Shown here: positions 39,997-49,130 of the stretch, piece after piece
How positions within the stretch are numbered: position 1 is the stretch's first letter
Layout of the letters: every line of letters starts with the position of its first letter
Origin: Kallipyga gabonensis
GTDB taxonomy: Bacteria; Bacillota; Clostridia; Tissierellales; Peptoniphilaceae
Length of the DNA stretch: 64,000 bases
NCBI RefSeq assembly: GCF_001286805.1
Contig: NZ_CXYV01000002.1
Location: 1 to 64,000 of the forward strand
Direction of reading: 5' to 3'
Made by a program: the position numbers and the translations under genes
Notes under the pieces: generated by a model
What the model saw: only the letters and a program-made list of their open reading frames with translations
Told to the model about the DNA's origin: nothing
Databases searched by the model: none

Positions 39997-40932
39997 CTAC
40001 AAAATACTCTCCAAAAGCTTCATCACCAAAAAGGCGGCCAGGGCGGACAATCCCACGGATACTGCCATGGAAATGAGGATACCAACGAAGCCCCCTTTGG
40101 CCTTTTCCTTCTTTTTCCGCCCCAGAGGAAAACGCGTCTTTTCCTTCCCGATCTCTTCATGGTCCTGGTGGTCGGGGAGGAGGGAAGCCCGTTTCAGGGT
40201 TTCCTTATCGTAAGGATTCTTTTCATTCAAAGCTTCTCGCATCCCTTCAACATCTCGGGTTAAAATTCCCTGAATGTCAAAGGTCTCCAAACGGCGAAGA
40301 GAAGAAAGGCGGTTGACGGAAAAAGGCCAAACCTCCAAGCCTATTCCTCTTGCCTGATTGATCAGCCCCTCCGTGACTAAAATTCGGTTAGGAAGGATGG
40401 CTTCCAACTTCAGTGGGGCGATCTCTTCAAAAAAGCTCTCCTCCAAATTATCGACTATCATGGCCAGGCGAACATCCTGGTGAAGATCGCGGAGGATCTG
40501 CATCGAGGATACCCGGGTAGAGGCCAGGATAACCCGGTCTAGTAAGTCGAGCTTTTCGACCAAGTCTAAAACCGCTTCCTCCATGCCGGGATAGAGAAAG
40601 TGGTTATTCTTCATATGGATGATAGTAGTGTGGGGAAGATCTTTTGCCCATTCCAGATATTCCTTCAAAGACGGAATATGAAGGTCAATCCGATCTCGAT
40701 AATGCTTAAATGAATAGGACTGGAGCTCTTCTAAAGTATGGTGGCGGACGAAACCCACCCCTTCAATCATCCGGGATTCCGAGTCGTCATGGAAAACAAC
40801 CAATTCCTTATCCCTGGAAAAGTGAACATCCAGTTGGATAGCGGAAGCCCCTTCCAGGATGGCCTCCCGGAAGGCCGGCATGGTATTTTCCGGTGCATTC
40901 TTATCCACACCGCGGTAGGCAATTATTCTCAT
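39997..40932 (-). CDS. GDPD-like protein with degenerate active site and C-terminal membrane anchor
   Basis: 311 residues from the ATG at 40932, overlapping the abcF stop by 4 bases (ATGA). The glycerophosphodiester phosphodiesterase TIM barrel is recognisable (RG...APENT...LDVHFSRDKELVVFHDD, end VWPFSVN). Three of the five catalytic or metal positions differ from active enzymes: HRG is YRG (Tyr6), ELD is QLD (Gln33) and the E of EIK is His106 (IIHMK). Asp35 and His48 remain. A basic linker (GRKKKEKAK) and one membrane helix (about 280-311) follow. I infer a membrane-tethered pseudoenzyme or an altered activity, possibly a lipid-headgroup sensor. It is the last gene of the typA-cls-x-rex-abcF operon. 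Confidence 0.88.
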   Translation of the reverse strand: MRIIAYRGVDKNAPENTMPAFREAILEGASAIQLDVHFSRDKELVVFHDDSESRMIEGVGFVRHHTLEELQSYSFKHYRDRIDLHIPSLKEYLEWAKDLPHTTIIHMKNNHFLYPGMEEAVLDLVEKLDLLDRVILASTRVSSMQILRDLHQDVRLAMIVDNLEESFFEEIAPLKLEAILPNRILVTEGLINQARGIGLEVWPFSVNRLSSLRRLETFDIQGILTRDVEGMREALNEKNPYDKETLKRASLLPDHQDHEEIGKEKTRFPLGRKKKEKAKGGFVGILISMAVSVGLSALAAFLVMKLLESIL

Positions 40933-42860
40933 TCCTCTTCCTCTCCTTCCAGTTCCATGGATAGGGCCAGCCACATATCGCTTGCCTCTTCGATCTTTTT
41001 CTGAATTGTCTCCAGCTGGTCGTGGATGACCATGGCTTCTTCATAGTCTTCGTAAATGGCGGGATCAAGGGCTTTAGCCTGAAATTCCTGTTCCTGGCTC
41101 TCCAATTCACGGATCTTCCGATCTAAATCCTGAACACGGGCACGAGCCTTTCGAAACTCTTCTTTTTTCATTCGTTTCTTTTTTTTGATCTTTTTGACCT
41201 GAGTCCGGGTCAATCCCTCCTCGGCCTGGTCATCCCCGTCAACCTCCTGGCCGGCGATAAAGTCATCATAGTTGCCCAGACCGGTCGCCATGCCTTCCGG
41301 TGTCAGATGGAAGATGTGGTCGCAAACGTGGTTGAGGAAATAGCGGTCATGGGAGATGACCAGGACCGTCCCCTCATAATCAATCAGGGCCTCCTCTAGA
41401 ATCTCCCGACTTTCGATATCCAGGTGGTTCGTGGGCTCATCCAAAAGAAGGAGATTGGCATTGGAAAGCATGAGTTTGAGAAGGGCAAGGCGGGATTTTT
41501 CTCCCCCTGACAAATCCCCGACTACCTGGAAGATGTCATCGCCAACAAACTGAAATTTTGCCAAATTGGAACGAACCCGGTAATGGTCCATCTGGGGATA
41601 AGCATCCCAAAACTCATCGATGACCGTTTTCTCATCATCCAGGTTAGCCTGTTCCTGGTCAAAATAAGCCAACTTTACCGCTGATCCGAAGCTGACCACT
41701 CCCTCATCTTCATCCATTTTACCGAGAAGGATCCGGAAAAGCGTGGTCTTTCCCACTCCATTTTCCCCAACCAGGCCCACCTTCCACCCCTTACCCAGGT
41801 AAAAGCTAACCCCTTCAAAAAGAGGACGACCATCAAAAGACTTGGTCAGACCCTCCACCTCAAGGACATCCTTTCCTGATTCATAACGGGGGGTGAGCTT
41901 GAAGCGCATATGGGGATCCTGGTCCGGGGGAGCCTCCACGAGAACCATCTTATCCAATAGCTTTTGCCGGGAACGGGATTGGGCAATCCCTCGCTTGCGG
42001 AGAGATCCGCCCTGTTTGGACAAGCGGTCAATGATTTCTTTCTGGCGGGCAATCTCCGCCTGTTGGTTTTCATAGGCATGGCGGAGAACCTCAAGGTCTT
42101 TCGCCCGCCGCCGAGTGTAATCCCGGTAGCCGCAGTTATAGGCATAGAGCTTGCCCTTTTCAAGGAGAAAGATCCGTTGGGAGATCCGGTCCAAAAAATA
42201 TCGGTCGTGGGAAATGAGAAGGACGGCTCCCTTGAAATCCACCAGAAAAGATTCCAAAAAACGGATGGCCTGGATGTCCAGGTGGTTGGTGGGTTCGTCT
42301 AAAAGAAGCATATCCGGACGGCCGGACAGCATCCGGGCAAGCTCCAGACGGGACTTCTCCCCACCCGACAGAACATTGACCGGATCGTCAAACCGATCCT
42401 CTTCAAAGCCCATACCTTTGAGGATCCCCCGAATTTCGGAGACGTAGGACAGACCCCCTTCTTCTTCAAAGCGTTCAGTCAGAACCTGATAAGAGGACAT
42501 GACCCGGGAAAGATCCTCCTTGGTCAGATCCTTTCCCATCTCCTTTTCCAGGTCGCGGAGTTTTTCTTCTACCTGAAAGGCCCGCCAATAAGCCTTTTTG
42601 CATTCCTCAAAGAGGGAATTGTCCGATTCAATATGGACATTCTGGGCAAGGTAACCCAATCGGAGGTCCCCTTTCATGGAGATCTTTCCGAAATCAGGCT
42701 CTTCTTGTCCGGTCAGGAGACGAAAAAGCGTGGTCTTCCCCACCCCGTTTCCGCCGATGATCCCAATCTTATCCCCCTGGTTAACCTGAAAGGAAAGCCC
42801 CTTCAAAACGGGCTTGATCCCATAGGATTTATTCAGCTCTTGTACACTTAGTACTGCCAT
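40929..42860 (-). CDS. ABC-F family ATPase
   Basis: 643 residues with two ABC domains and no membrane segments. Walker A motifs are GGNGVGKTTL and GENGVGKTTL; signatures are LSGGEKSRLELARM and LSGGEKSRLALLKL; both Walker B motifs read LLLDEPTNHLDI. A charged inter-domain linker (about 240-310) and a C-terminal coiled coil (about 560-640) are present, as in ribosome-associated ABC-F proteins (Uup/YdiF-like). Such proteins rescue or protect translating ribosomes; some give antibiotic resistance, but the general housekeeping type is more likely here. It is 21 bases downstream of rex. Confidence 0.93.
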   Translation of the reverse strand: MAVLSVQELNKSYGIKPVLKGLSFQVNQGDKIGIIGGNGVGKTTLFRLLTGQEEPDFGKISMKGDLRLGYLAQNVHIESDNSLFEECKKAYWRAFQVEEKLRDLEKEMGKDLTKEDLSRVMSSYQVLTERFEEEGGLSYVSEIRGILKGMGFEEDRFDDPVNVLSGGEKSRLELARMLSGRPDMLLLDEPTNHLDIQAIRFLESFLVDFKGAVLLISHDRYFLDRISQRIFLLEKGKLYAYNCGYRDYTRRRAKDLEVLRHAYENQQAEIARQKEIIDRLSKQGGSLRKRGIAQSRSRQKLLDKMVLVEAPPDQDPHMRFKLTPRYESGKDVLEVEGLTKSFDGRPLFEGVSFYLGKGWKVGLVGENGVGKTTLFRILLGKMDEDEGVVSFGSAVKLAYFDQEQANLDDEKTVIDEFWDAYPQMDHYRVRSNLAKFQFVGDDIFQVVGDLSGGEKSRLALLKLMLSNANLLLLDEPTNHLDIESREILEEALIDYEGTVLVISHDRYFLNHVCDHIFHLTPEGMATGLGNYDDFIAGQEVDGDDQAEEGLTRTQVKKIKKKKRMKKEEFRKARARVQDLDRKIRELESQEQEFQAKALDPAIYEDYEEAMVIHDQLETIQKKIEEASDMWLALSMELEGEEEE

Positions 42861-42881
42861 AACCGGTGAAGTCCTTTATTT

Positions 42882-43520
42882 TTACGCCCCCTGGTAGTCG
42901 TCCGGGTGGTGGATATAATAGGTGAGAGTATGGAGGGATTCCTCCAGATAGACATTTTCTAAAACCACGCCTTCCTTCAAACGAATATCGTAGAGGGCGA
43001 AGTTCCAAATTCCTTTGATGCCCGCTTCGCTTGCCCGGTCGGCAATTTCCTGAGCAACGCGGGAGGGAGTGGTGATGGTGATAATGTCCAGGCCTTCTTT
43101 TTGGATAATGAACTCTAGCAGGTCGACGGAGTGGATGACCCGTCCACCGAACTTGGTCCCCACTTTTTCCGGATCCGCATCAAAAAGGGCCTTGAGCTTA
43201 TAGTTGGTGTCTGAAAAAAGTGTGGAGTTGGCAATAGCCTCGCCCAAGTGTCCGATGCCCACGATGCCGACTTTTTGTCCGGATTCCACTCCGATGATCT
43301 TTCCCACCTGTTCCCGGAGGCTTTCAACCCGGTAGCCAAAGCCCTGCTGACCGAAGCCACCGAAGTGGTTAAGATCCTGACGGATCTGGGAGGCGGTAAA
43401 GCCGGTAATTTCGCTCAAAGCGGCGGAAGAGACCCGCTCCTCCCCCTTGTTCGCAAGGATCGTGAGATAGCGGTAATATTTCGGCAAGCGACGGACAACC
43501 GCCTTGGATATTTTTTTCAT
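42882..43520 (-). CDS. rex: Redox-sensing repressor Rex
   Basis: 212 residues from the ATG at 43520 (GGAAGGAGTCCCT precedes); the longer open frame upstream encodes nothing Rex-like. N-terminal winged helix (about 1-80: AVVRRLPKYYRYL, ITGFTASQIRQDLNHFGGFG), then a Rossmann domain with VGIVGIGHLGEAIA, and a C-terminal domain-swapped helix (LHTLTYYIHH). Rex senses the NADH/NAD+ ratio and represses fermentative and electron-transport genes. The start overlaps the preceding membrane-protein stop by 4 bases, so translation is coupled. Confidence 0.96.
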   Translation of the reverse strand: MKKISKAVVRRLPKYYRYLTILANKGEERVSSAALSEITGFTASQIRQDLNHFGGFGQQGFGYRVESLREQVGKIIGVESGQKVGIVGIGHLGEAIANSTLFSDTNYKLKALFDADPEKVGTKFGGRVIHSVDLLEFIIQKEGLDIITITTPSRVAQEIADRASEAGIKGIWNFALYDIRLKEGVVLENVYLEESLHTLTYYIHHPDDYQGA

Positions 43521-43984
43521 AGGGACTCCTTCCCAGGCTCGTCCTCCCGGAAAAAGAAGAAGTGGACCAGGTGGAGAAAGAAAACAAGAATGCCCAACAA
43601 CAGAGAAAGAGAAGTTAAGAAGGTCATGGTGGAGTTGGACAGGATCTTCTGGTAGATGGCCGGATCGATGAAAAGTCCTTGGAAGATGAAGATGACCGGA
43701 AGAATTCCTCCGCAAAAATAGGCCGCCTCAATGATCCCCAGAATCACCTGAAAACCATCACTGTTGGGATCCAGGAAGATCGCCAGTCCATGGATTGCGG
43801 AAAGGGCTAAAGCAAGGACCTGGAGAACATAGGAAATCCGCTCCATAGTGATAAAAAGCCTGGGATCTTTCATGACTCCCGAGGAAAGAGTGTAGTCAAG
43901 TGCAAGAGAGAAAAGGATATGGACAGCGACAAAGACAAAAGTAAGACTGCCGATTCCTTTCGTGGATTTTTTCATCCGATTCAT
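43517..43984 (-). CDS. Four-helix membrane protein, unknown function
   Basis: 155 residues from the ATG at 43984 (AAAGAAAGGGG precedes). Four hydrophobic helices: SLTFVFVAVHILFSLALDY, ISYVLQVLALALSAIHGLAI, VILGIIEAAYFCGGILPVIF and FLTSLSLLLGILVFFLHL. I recognise no family. It lies between cls and rex with a 4-base overlap to rex, which suggests a role tied to membrane lipid or redox control; that is inference from context only. Confidence 0.8.
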   Translation of the reverse strand: MNRMKKSTKGIGSLTFVFVAVHILFSLALDYTLSSGVMKDPRLFITMERISYVLQVLALALSAIHGLAIFLDPNSDGFQVILGIIEAAYFCGGILPVIFIFQGLFIDPAIYQKILSNSTMTFLTSLSLLLGILVFFLHLVHFFFFREDEPGKESL

Positions 43985-44009
43985 AGATAACCCCTTTCTT
44001 TTCCCATCC

Positions 44010-45491
44010 TTAAAGGATAGGGGCAAAAAGCCGGCAAATTGGGCTTAGGATCTTATATTTGAGAGGCATGGTTTTCCACCATTCCCTGGTCAGGAGGGTG
44101 GATTTTTTGATGTCCTCGTCAAAAGCCCGGCGGAGGGTCTGGTTGACCTCAGCAGAATAGACAATTTCAGAAGCTTCAAAGTTCAAAGAGAAGGAACGCT
44201 CATCAATATTGGCGGATCCCACCATGGAGAAAACATCATCAACGATGAGAACCTTGGAATGGAGAAAGCCGTTATCGTACCGGTAGATGTTTGCCCCGTC
44301 TTTGGCAATGGCTTTCGTAAAAGACAGGGTAGCCGGATAGACAACGGGATGGTCAGGTTTGTTGGGGATCATGATGTTGACTTCCACCCCCTGCTGGAGA
44401 GCGATGGTCAGGGCTTCCTGGAAGGAGGAGTCCGGTATGTAATAGGGGGTATGGATGTCAATCCGTTTATCGGCCTGGTTGATCATTTTGATCATGGAGA
44501 GTTTGATGTTCTTCATCTGGGTATCCGGACCGGATGCCACCATTTGACAAAGGGTAGACCCCTTGCCCTGAATCGGACGAAAATCAGGCTCTTCACCCGG
44601 ATCCCTTCCGGTCGCATAGTACCAATCCTGGATAAAGCGGATTTTGATGGGATGGGCAGCTGATCCATGAATTCGTAAATGGGTATCCCTCCAATAACCA
44701 AACCGGTCTTCCAACCCCAAATATTCATCGCCGACATTAAAGCCGCCGATGTAGGCCACTTCATCGTCAATAATGGCAATCTTCCGGTGGTTCCGATAGT
44801 TCATTCGCAGGTTGATGATCCGGAGAAAGGAGGGGAAGAAAATCCCCACCTCTATGCCGGCATCCTCCATCCGGCGAACATCCCGCTTGGAAAGGAAGCG
44901 ACAACCGATCCCGTCAGAGAGCAGACGAACGCGAACTCCCCGTCCCGCTGCCTGAACCAGGTGGTTAATCAGGCGGGAACCCAAGCCATCCGACTTGAAA
45001 ATATAGTACTGGACTTCAATCGTATGTTGGGCAGCGTCAATGTCTTCAATGAGAGCATCAAATTTTTCTTTGCCATCGGTAAAGACGCGGACATCATTAT
45101 CTGCAGAAATAACGGACCGGTTGAGTTTGAGATTTAAGGTAGCAAGCTCGCCTACCTCTCCCATGGTCGCCCGCTCCTCGTAATCCTCAAAAATATCCGG
45201 CAGGTCAACCAGCATCCGCTCCTGAACCTTGGTCTCCTCTCGAATTGCCCGGTCCTGCTCGCCCTTGATCCGGAACATATTGGTTCGACGGGTGTCCTGG
45301 CCGAGGAGAAGGTAAGGGAAAAAACCCACAATCGGGAGAAGGGTTAAGACTAAAATCCACATGAGGGTGGAACGTGCCGGCCTTTCCCTTCCCCAATAAA
45401 TCACGATCAGAACCAGGATTAAATTAATCCACCAGTAATTTTGAGAAATGGATTGATAGATTGATTGGAAAATGCGAATGAAAAGGCCCAT
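44010..45491 (-). CDS. cls: Cardiolipin synthase
   Basis: 493 residues. Two N-terminal membrane helices (about 12-60), then two PLD domains with HKD motifs: HRKIAIIDDEVAYIGGFN (about 230) and HSKVLIVDDVFSMVGSAN (about 410). It condenses phosphatidylglycerol into cardiolipin at the inner face of the membrane. It follows typA by 20 bases and precedes the unknown membrane protein by 25, all in one direction. Confidence 0.95.
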   Translation of the reverse strand: MGLFIRIFQSIYQSISQNYWWINLILVLIVIYWGRERPARSTLMWILVLTLLPIVGFFPYLLLGQDTRRTNMFRIKGEQDRAIREETKVQERMLVDLPDIFEDYEERATMGEVGELATLNLKLNRSVISADNDVRVFTDGKEKFDALIEDIDAAQHTIEVQYYIFKSDGLGSRLINHLVQAAGRGVRVRLLSDGIGCRFLSKRDVRRMEDAGIEVGIFFPSFLRIINLRMNYRNHRKIAIIDDEVAYIGGFNVGDEYLGLEDRFGYWRDTHLRIHGSAAHPIKIRFIQDWYYATGRDPGEEPDFRPIQGKGSTLCQMVASGPDTQMKNIKLSMIKMINQADKRIDIHTPYYIPDSSFQEALTIALQQGVEVNIMIPNKPDHPVVYPATLSFTKAIAKDGANIYRYDNGFLHSKVLIVDDVFSMVGSANIDERSFSLNFEASEIVYSAEVNQTLRRAFDEDIKKSTLLTREWWKTMPLKYKILSPICRLFAPIL

Positions 45492-45511
45492 GCCCAGTCC
45501 CTCCGGGAATC

Positions 45512-47335
45512 TTATGAATATTTCTTGGATTTATAGCGTTTATTGGTGTCCAGGATGGACTTGCGAAGGCGGAGAGCATCCGGAGTCACCTCAATGAGCT
45601 CATCTTCTTCAACAAATTCCATCATCTGCTCCAGGCTGAGTTTGACGGGTGGAGAAAGTTTGAGGGCTTCATCCGAGGCCGCTGACCGGATGTTGGTCAG
45701 GGCTTTTTTCTTGCAAACATTGACCTCGATATCCAAACCCTTGGGGTTGGATCCCACGACCTGACCCTCATATACCTCGGTGCCGGGTTCGATAAAGAGT
45801 TGACCTCGGTCCTGAGCAGCAAAGAGGCCATAACCGGTGGCTTCCCCGGTTTCAAAAGCAATCAGGGATCCGGTTGGCCGCCGAGGAATTTCTCCTTTGT
45901 ATGGTGCATACTCCAAAAACTCATTGTTGAGAACCCCGGTTCCCCGGGTGTCCGTCAGGAGTTGCTGACGGTAACCGATTAAGCCCCGGGCAGGAATGTT
46001 GAAGATGAGCCGGGTATAACCGGATGGCGTTGTTCTAATCTCCTGGAGTTCCCCCTTGCGTCGGCCGAGTGCTTGAATAACCGCACCGGAGAATTCCTGG
46101 TCAATGTCCACGACTACCTCTTCAATCGGCTCTAATTTATGGCCCTTTTCATCGGTGCGAAAAAGAACTTCCGGTTTGGAGACTTGAAACTCATAGGATT
46201 CCCGACGCATTTTTTCAATCAGAACGGACAGGTGGAGTTCACCCCGTCCACTGACTTTGAAAGAGTCCGTCCCCTCTCCTTCCGCTACCCGAAGGGAGAC
46301 ATCCGTCTCCAACTCTTTGAATAGGCGGGCTCGGAGGTGACGAGAAGTAACGTACTTCCCGGACTGACCGGCAAAAGGAGAATCGTTGACCGAGAAAGTC
46401 ATCTGGAGGGTGGGCTCAGAGATTTTAACAAAAGGCAGAGGGCTTGGATCTTCCGGGTCACATAGGGTATCCCCTACTTCAATTCCTTCCACACCGGAAA
46501 CGGCGATGATGGATCCGACACCGGAAGTTTCGACAGGAACCCGCTTGAGCCCGTCAAATTCAAAAATCTTGGTAATTTTCACTTCCCGGTCCACCTCAGG
46601 GTTATTGTAATTCTTTATGGTGACGTGATCCCCGACCTTAACCTGACCCTGGCCGATCTTGCCGATCCCAATCCGCCCCACGTAGTCATTGTAGTCACAG
46701 GTGGAAATGAGGAGCTTGAAAGGACCTTCCTCGTCCCCTTCAGGGGCAGGGATGGATTCCAGGATCATGTCCATCATAGGGGCCATGTTGGTCCCTTTCT
46801 TGTCCTGGTCCCGACTTGCCCAGCCTTCCCGGGCAGACGCATAGATGATGGGTGAATCCAAGTAAGATTCGGGAGCGTCTACGGCAATAAAGAGGTCCAA
46901 AAGCTCATCCTTGACCTCATCCACACGGGCATCCGCCCGATCAACCTTATTAATGCAGAGGATGGCGGGCAAACCTAAGTCCACCGCCTTTCGGAGGACA
47001 AACTTAGTCTGAGGCATGGGGCCTTCAAAAGCATCCACCAACAAAATTACCCCGTCACACATTTTTAAGACCCGCTCTACTTCGCCGCCAAAGTCGGCAT
47101 GTCCCGGAGTATCTATAATATTAATCTTCGTTCCTTTATAGTTGACCGCCGTATTTTTGGAAAGGATGGTGATTCCCCGCTCCCGTTCCAAATCTCCGGA
47201 GTCCATGACCCGGTCCTGGATCTCCTGATTCTGACGTATCGTTCCGGATACCCGGAGAAGTCCGTCCACCAAGGTGGTCTTCCCATGATCAACATGAGCG
47301 ATGATTGCTACATTTCGTATATCTTGTCTTTTCAT
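45512..47335 (-). CDS. typA: GTPase TypA/BipA
   Basis: 607 residues. The GTPase domain has [29 protein letters not shown] and [12 protein letters not shown]-like domains and the BipA-specific C-terminal domain ([45 protein letters not shown]) follow. It is a ribosome-associated translational GTPase needed for 50S assembly under stress. It is the first gene of the six-gene operon reaching to the GDPD-like gene. Its leader contains an 8-bp inverted repeat (GAAGGATC / GATCCTTC, 47360-47385). Confidence 0.97.
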   Translation of the reverse strand: MKRQDIRNVAIIAHVDHGKTTLVDGLLRVSGTIRQNQEIQDRVMDSGDLERERGITILSKNTAVNYKGTKINIIDTPGHADFGGEVERVLKMCDGVILLVDAFEGPMPQTKFVLRKAVDLGLPAILCINKVDRADARVDEVKDELLDLFIAVDAPESYLDSPIIYASAREGWASRDQDKKGTNMAPMMDMILESIPAPEGDEEGPFKLLISTCDYNDYVGRIGIGKIGQGQVKVGDHVTIKNYNNPEVDREVKITKIFEFDGLKRVPVETSGVGSIIAVSGVEGIEVGDTLCDPEDPSPLPFVKISEPTLQMTFSVNDSPFAGQSGKYVTSRHLRARLFKELETDVSLRVAEGEGTDSFKVSGRGELHLSVLIEKMRRESYEFQVSKPEVLFRTDEKGHKLEPIEEVVVDIDQEFSGAVIQALGRRKGELQEIRTTPSGYTRLIFNIPARGLIGYRQQLLTDTRGTGVLNNEFLEYAPYKGEIPRRPTGSLIAFETGEATGYGLFAAQDRGQLFIEPGTEVYEGQVVGSNPKGLDIEVNVCKKKALTNIRSAASDEALKLSPPVKLSLEQMMEFVEEDELIEVTPDALRLRKSILDTNKRYKSKKYS

Positions 47336-47359
47336 TCTTACTCCCTAGCTTTATTCCAT

Positions 47360-47385
47360 GAAGGATCGACTTGACCGGATCCTTC
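47360..47385. other. Inverted repeat in the typA leader
   Basis: GAAGGATC / GATCCTTC, 8 bp with a 10-base spacer, 25 bases upstream of typA. It could form an RNA hairpin or bind a regulator. A weak -10 (TAAAAT, near 47393-47398) lies just upstream. Confidence 0.35.
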
Positions 47386-47478
47386 TTATCCTATTAATTT
47401 TAACATAAATATGGCCCTGTTCCCGAGAAATCCCTATCCTGACAACATTGGCAGGGCATCTCTCCAGACATTCAGGGC

Positions 47479-47874
47479 CTATGAATGATGAAATTTATAA
47501 ATACAGTGGACTTCACTCTTATTTAAGGTCAACTCCTCGACGAGAGCATCCACAATCATCAGCCCCCTTCCGGAAGCTTTCATATTCTTTGCAAAACAAG
47601 GACCATCCCAATTCACTCCGCTGCCTTCATCTTTCACGGAGATGGAAATCGCCTCGTCATCCGCCGCCACATCAATCGATACAATCTTGTCGGGATTGTT
47701 CCGATTACCATGCTCGCAGGCATTGATCATCAGCTCAGAGATCACCAGACGAATATCCTGAAGGCTTGACCGATCCATGCTTAGGTGGCGGTCAATCTCC
47801 TGAACAATCCGAAGGGTGTAGGAACAGATGGAGGAAATTTCGCTGGGAATAGTACCGGAATACCGATAGAGCAC
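47479..47874 (-). CDS. RsbW/SpoIIAB-like anti-sigma factor kinase
   Basis: 131 residues from a GTG at 47872-47874; AAAGGAGG is ideally spaced for it, while the longer frame has no such site. The GHKL ATPase motifs are present: N box ELMINACEHGN, G1 DEGSGVN, G2 SGRGLMIV. The family phosphorylates anti-anti-sigma factors or other regulators through HATPase_c_2. No sigma factor or STAS partner is next to it, so it is an orphan here and its target is unknown. Upstream lies TATAAA within a 14-base block shared with the murB promoter region. Confidence 0.88.
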   Translation of the reverse strand: MLYRYSGTIPSEISSICSYTLRIVQEIDRHLSMDRSSLQDIRLVISELMINACEHGNRNNPDKIVSIDVAADDEAISISVKDEGSGVNWDGPCFAKNMKASGRGLMIVDALVEELTLNKSEVHCIYKFHHS

Positions 47875-48108
47875 GAAAACCTCCTTTCTCTTCACCTCTA
47901 TTGCCTGTGCCAAAGGTAAGTTTACCGATATATTCACGATCTACTCATTACTTGTTCAGTTTTGTTCCAAAGTTTTTATACCCTAGGGAATCCGGAAATA
48001 ATCAATAGGCTGGTCAGAATGCGACTGTAAAGCGGTTTTGCCATCAAAAAAAAGGAATCATGAGGAAAAACCTCCCATTTTATGGTTTGGATTAGTCAGA
48101 CTATGGTA

Positions 48109-48114
48109 TATAAT
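48109..48114 (+). promoter_or_regulatory. Promoter of rubredoxin
   Basis: TATAAT (48109-48114), with TTTGGA about 17 bases upstream as possible -35, 57 bases before the rubredoxin start. Confidence 0.6.
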
Positions 48115-48170
48115 TACTGTACGTCATCGATTTCCCGGGAGCGTCCGGGAAAAACTCAAGGAGGAATAAC

Positions 48171-48332
48171 ATGAAAAAGTATGAATGCAACGCTTGTGGC
48201 TATATCTATGATCCTGAAAAAGGTGACCCCAGCAACGACATTGCTGCCGGAACTCCCTTCGAAAAGCTTCCTGAAGATTGGGTTTGCCCCGTCTGCGGTG
48301 CTGACAAAGATCAGTTTGAGGTCGTTGAATAA
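48171..48332 (+). CDS. Rubredoxin
   Basis: 53 residues, starting [20 protein letters not shown] and ending [15 protein letters not shown]. The two CxxC pairs (CNAC and CPVC) bind one iron. A small cytoplasmic one-electron carrier that in anaerobes supplies reductases detoxifying oxygen and peroxide. CAAGGAGGAATAAC precedes the ATG. It is a single-gene unit with promoter and terminator; its reductase and partners are not in the window. Confidence 0.97.
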   Translation: MKKYECNACGYIYDPEKGDPSNDIAAGTPFEKLPEDWVCPVCGADKDQFEVVE

Positions 48333-48353
48333 TCCATCTTCACTTTAACCATA

Positions 48354-48402
48354 AAGAACCCGGTTGGAGCAGAATATCTGCTTCAACCGGGTTCTTTTTT
48401 TA
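48354..48402. terminator. Bidirectional terminator between rubredoxin and TVP38 genes
   Basis: Long stem AAGAACCCGGTTG...CAACCGGGTTCTT with inner AGCAGA/TCTGCT pairing, followed by T residues on the plus strand and a TTCTTTA stretch on the minus strand. Confidence 0.85.
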
Positions 48403-48407
48403 CAAGG

Positions 48408-49130
48408 CTAGAGATCTTCCAGAAAATGCATCCCTTTTTGAATTCCCCAATCCAAAAAGAAAGAGTAGGTCAGAATGGAGGGGATTTTTGCCCAAAGGAG
48501 ATGGACGAAAAAATAAGAAAATCGCATCTGAGATAGGCCGGCCAACATACAAATAAAATCATCCGGGGCAAAAGGAAGGAGTATGATGACGACAAAGGCC
48601 AAATTGACCTTTTTTTCATGATTTTCCATCCACCGGGTGTATTTCAGATAGCTTTCCTCCTTGACCATGGAACGGACAAAGACCGTTCCAAATAGTCGAG
48701 CAAGCCAAAAATCACCGATGGACCCCAGGATAATCCCCACGTAATTATAGAGAAAACCCCGGAGAGGGCCGAAAAGATAGACCCCGATAACCAAGGTAAG
48801 TCCTCCGGGAATGATGGGAACAATGCACTGAAGGATCTGGATAAGGATAAAGACGATAGGTCCCCAAATTCCAAAGCCACGGATGAAGTCGACCATGACT
48901 TTTTTGTTCGTAAAAAGTCCGGCTCGATAGGCCAAAAAACCCACCAAGGTCGTCAAAACCAGGCCGAAAATGGTAATCGCCTGAATAACTCGCCGGTTGC
49001 CTTGAATGGTTTTCTCCGACAAGGCATCTTCCATAGTGTTCAGTCGATTTTCGATCCGGGTCAGCCTTCCCCTCTTCTCTCCACCCTCGTGATCCTGTTT
49101 TCTTGTTTGGTCGTCAGAAGAACCGCTCAT
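48408..49130 (-). CDS. TVP38/TMEM64 (DedA-like) membrane protein
   Basis: 240 residues from the ATG at 49130, overlapping the glycosyltransferase stop by 4 bases. A charged N-terminal segment (about 1-55) is followed by five or so membrane segments and the SNARE-associated (VTT/DedA) motif: IVPIIPGGLTLVIGVYLFGP, then GSIGDFWLARLFG, then FAPDDFICMLAGLS. Related proteins are linked to lipid scrambling or flipping. The overlap with a GT4 glycosyltransferase suggests a shared job in glycolipid or lipid-linked precursor transport. Confidence 0.87.
   Translation of the reverse strand: MSGSSDDQTRKQDHEGGEKRGRLTRIENRLNTMEDALSEKTIQGNRRVIQAITIFGLVLTTLVGFLAYRAGLFTNKKVMVDFIRGFGIWGPIVFILIQILQCIVPIIPGGLTLVIGVYLFGPLRGFLYNYVGIILGSIGDFWLARLFGTVFVRSMVKEESYLKYTRWMENHEKKVNLAFVVIILLPFAPDDFICMLAGLSQMRFSYFFVHLLWAKIPSILTYSFFLDWGIQKGMHFLEDL

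Noticed and set aside
40929-42860. ABC-F gene as a dedicated antibiotic-resistance determinant
   Set aside because: It sits inside a housekeeping operon, lacks mobile flanks and its interdomain linker does not by itself indicate a resistance type.
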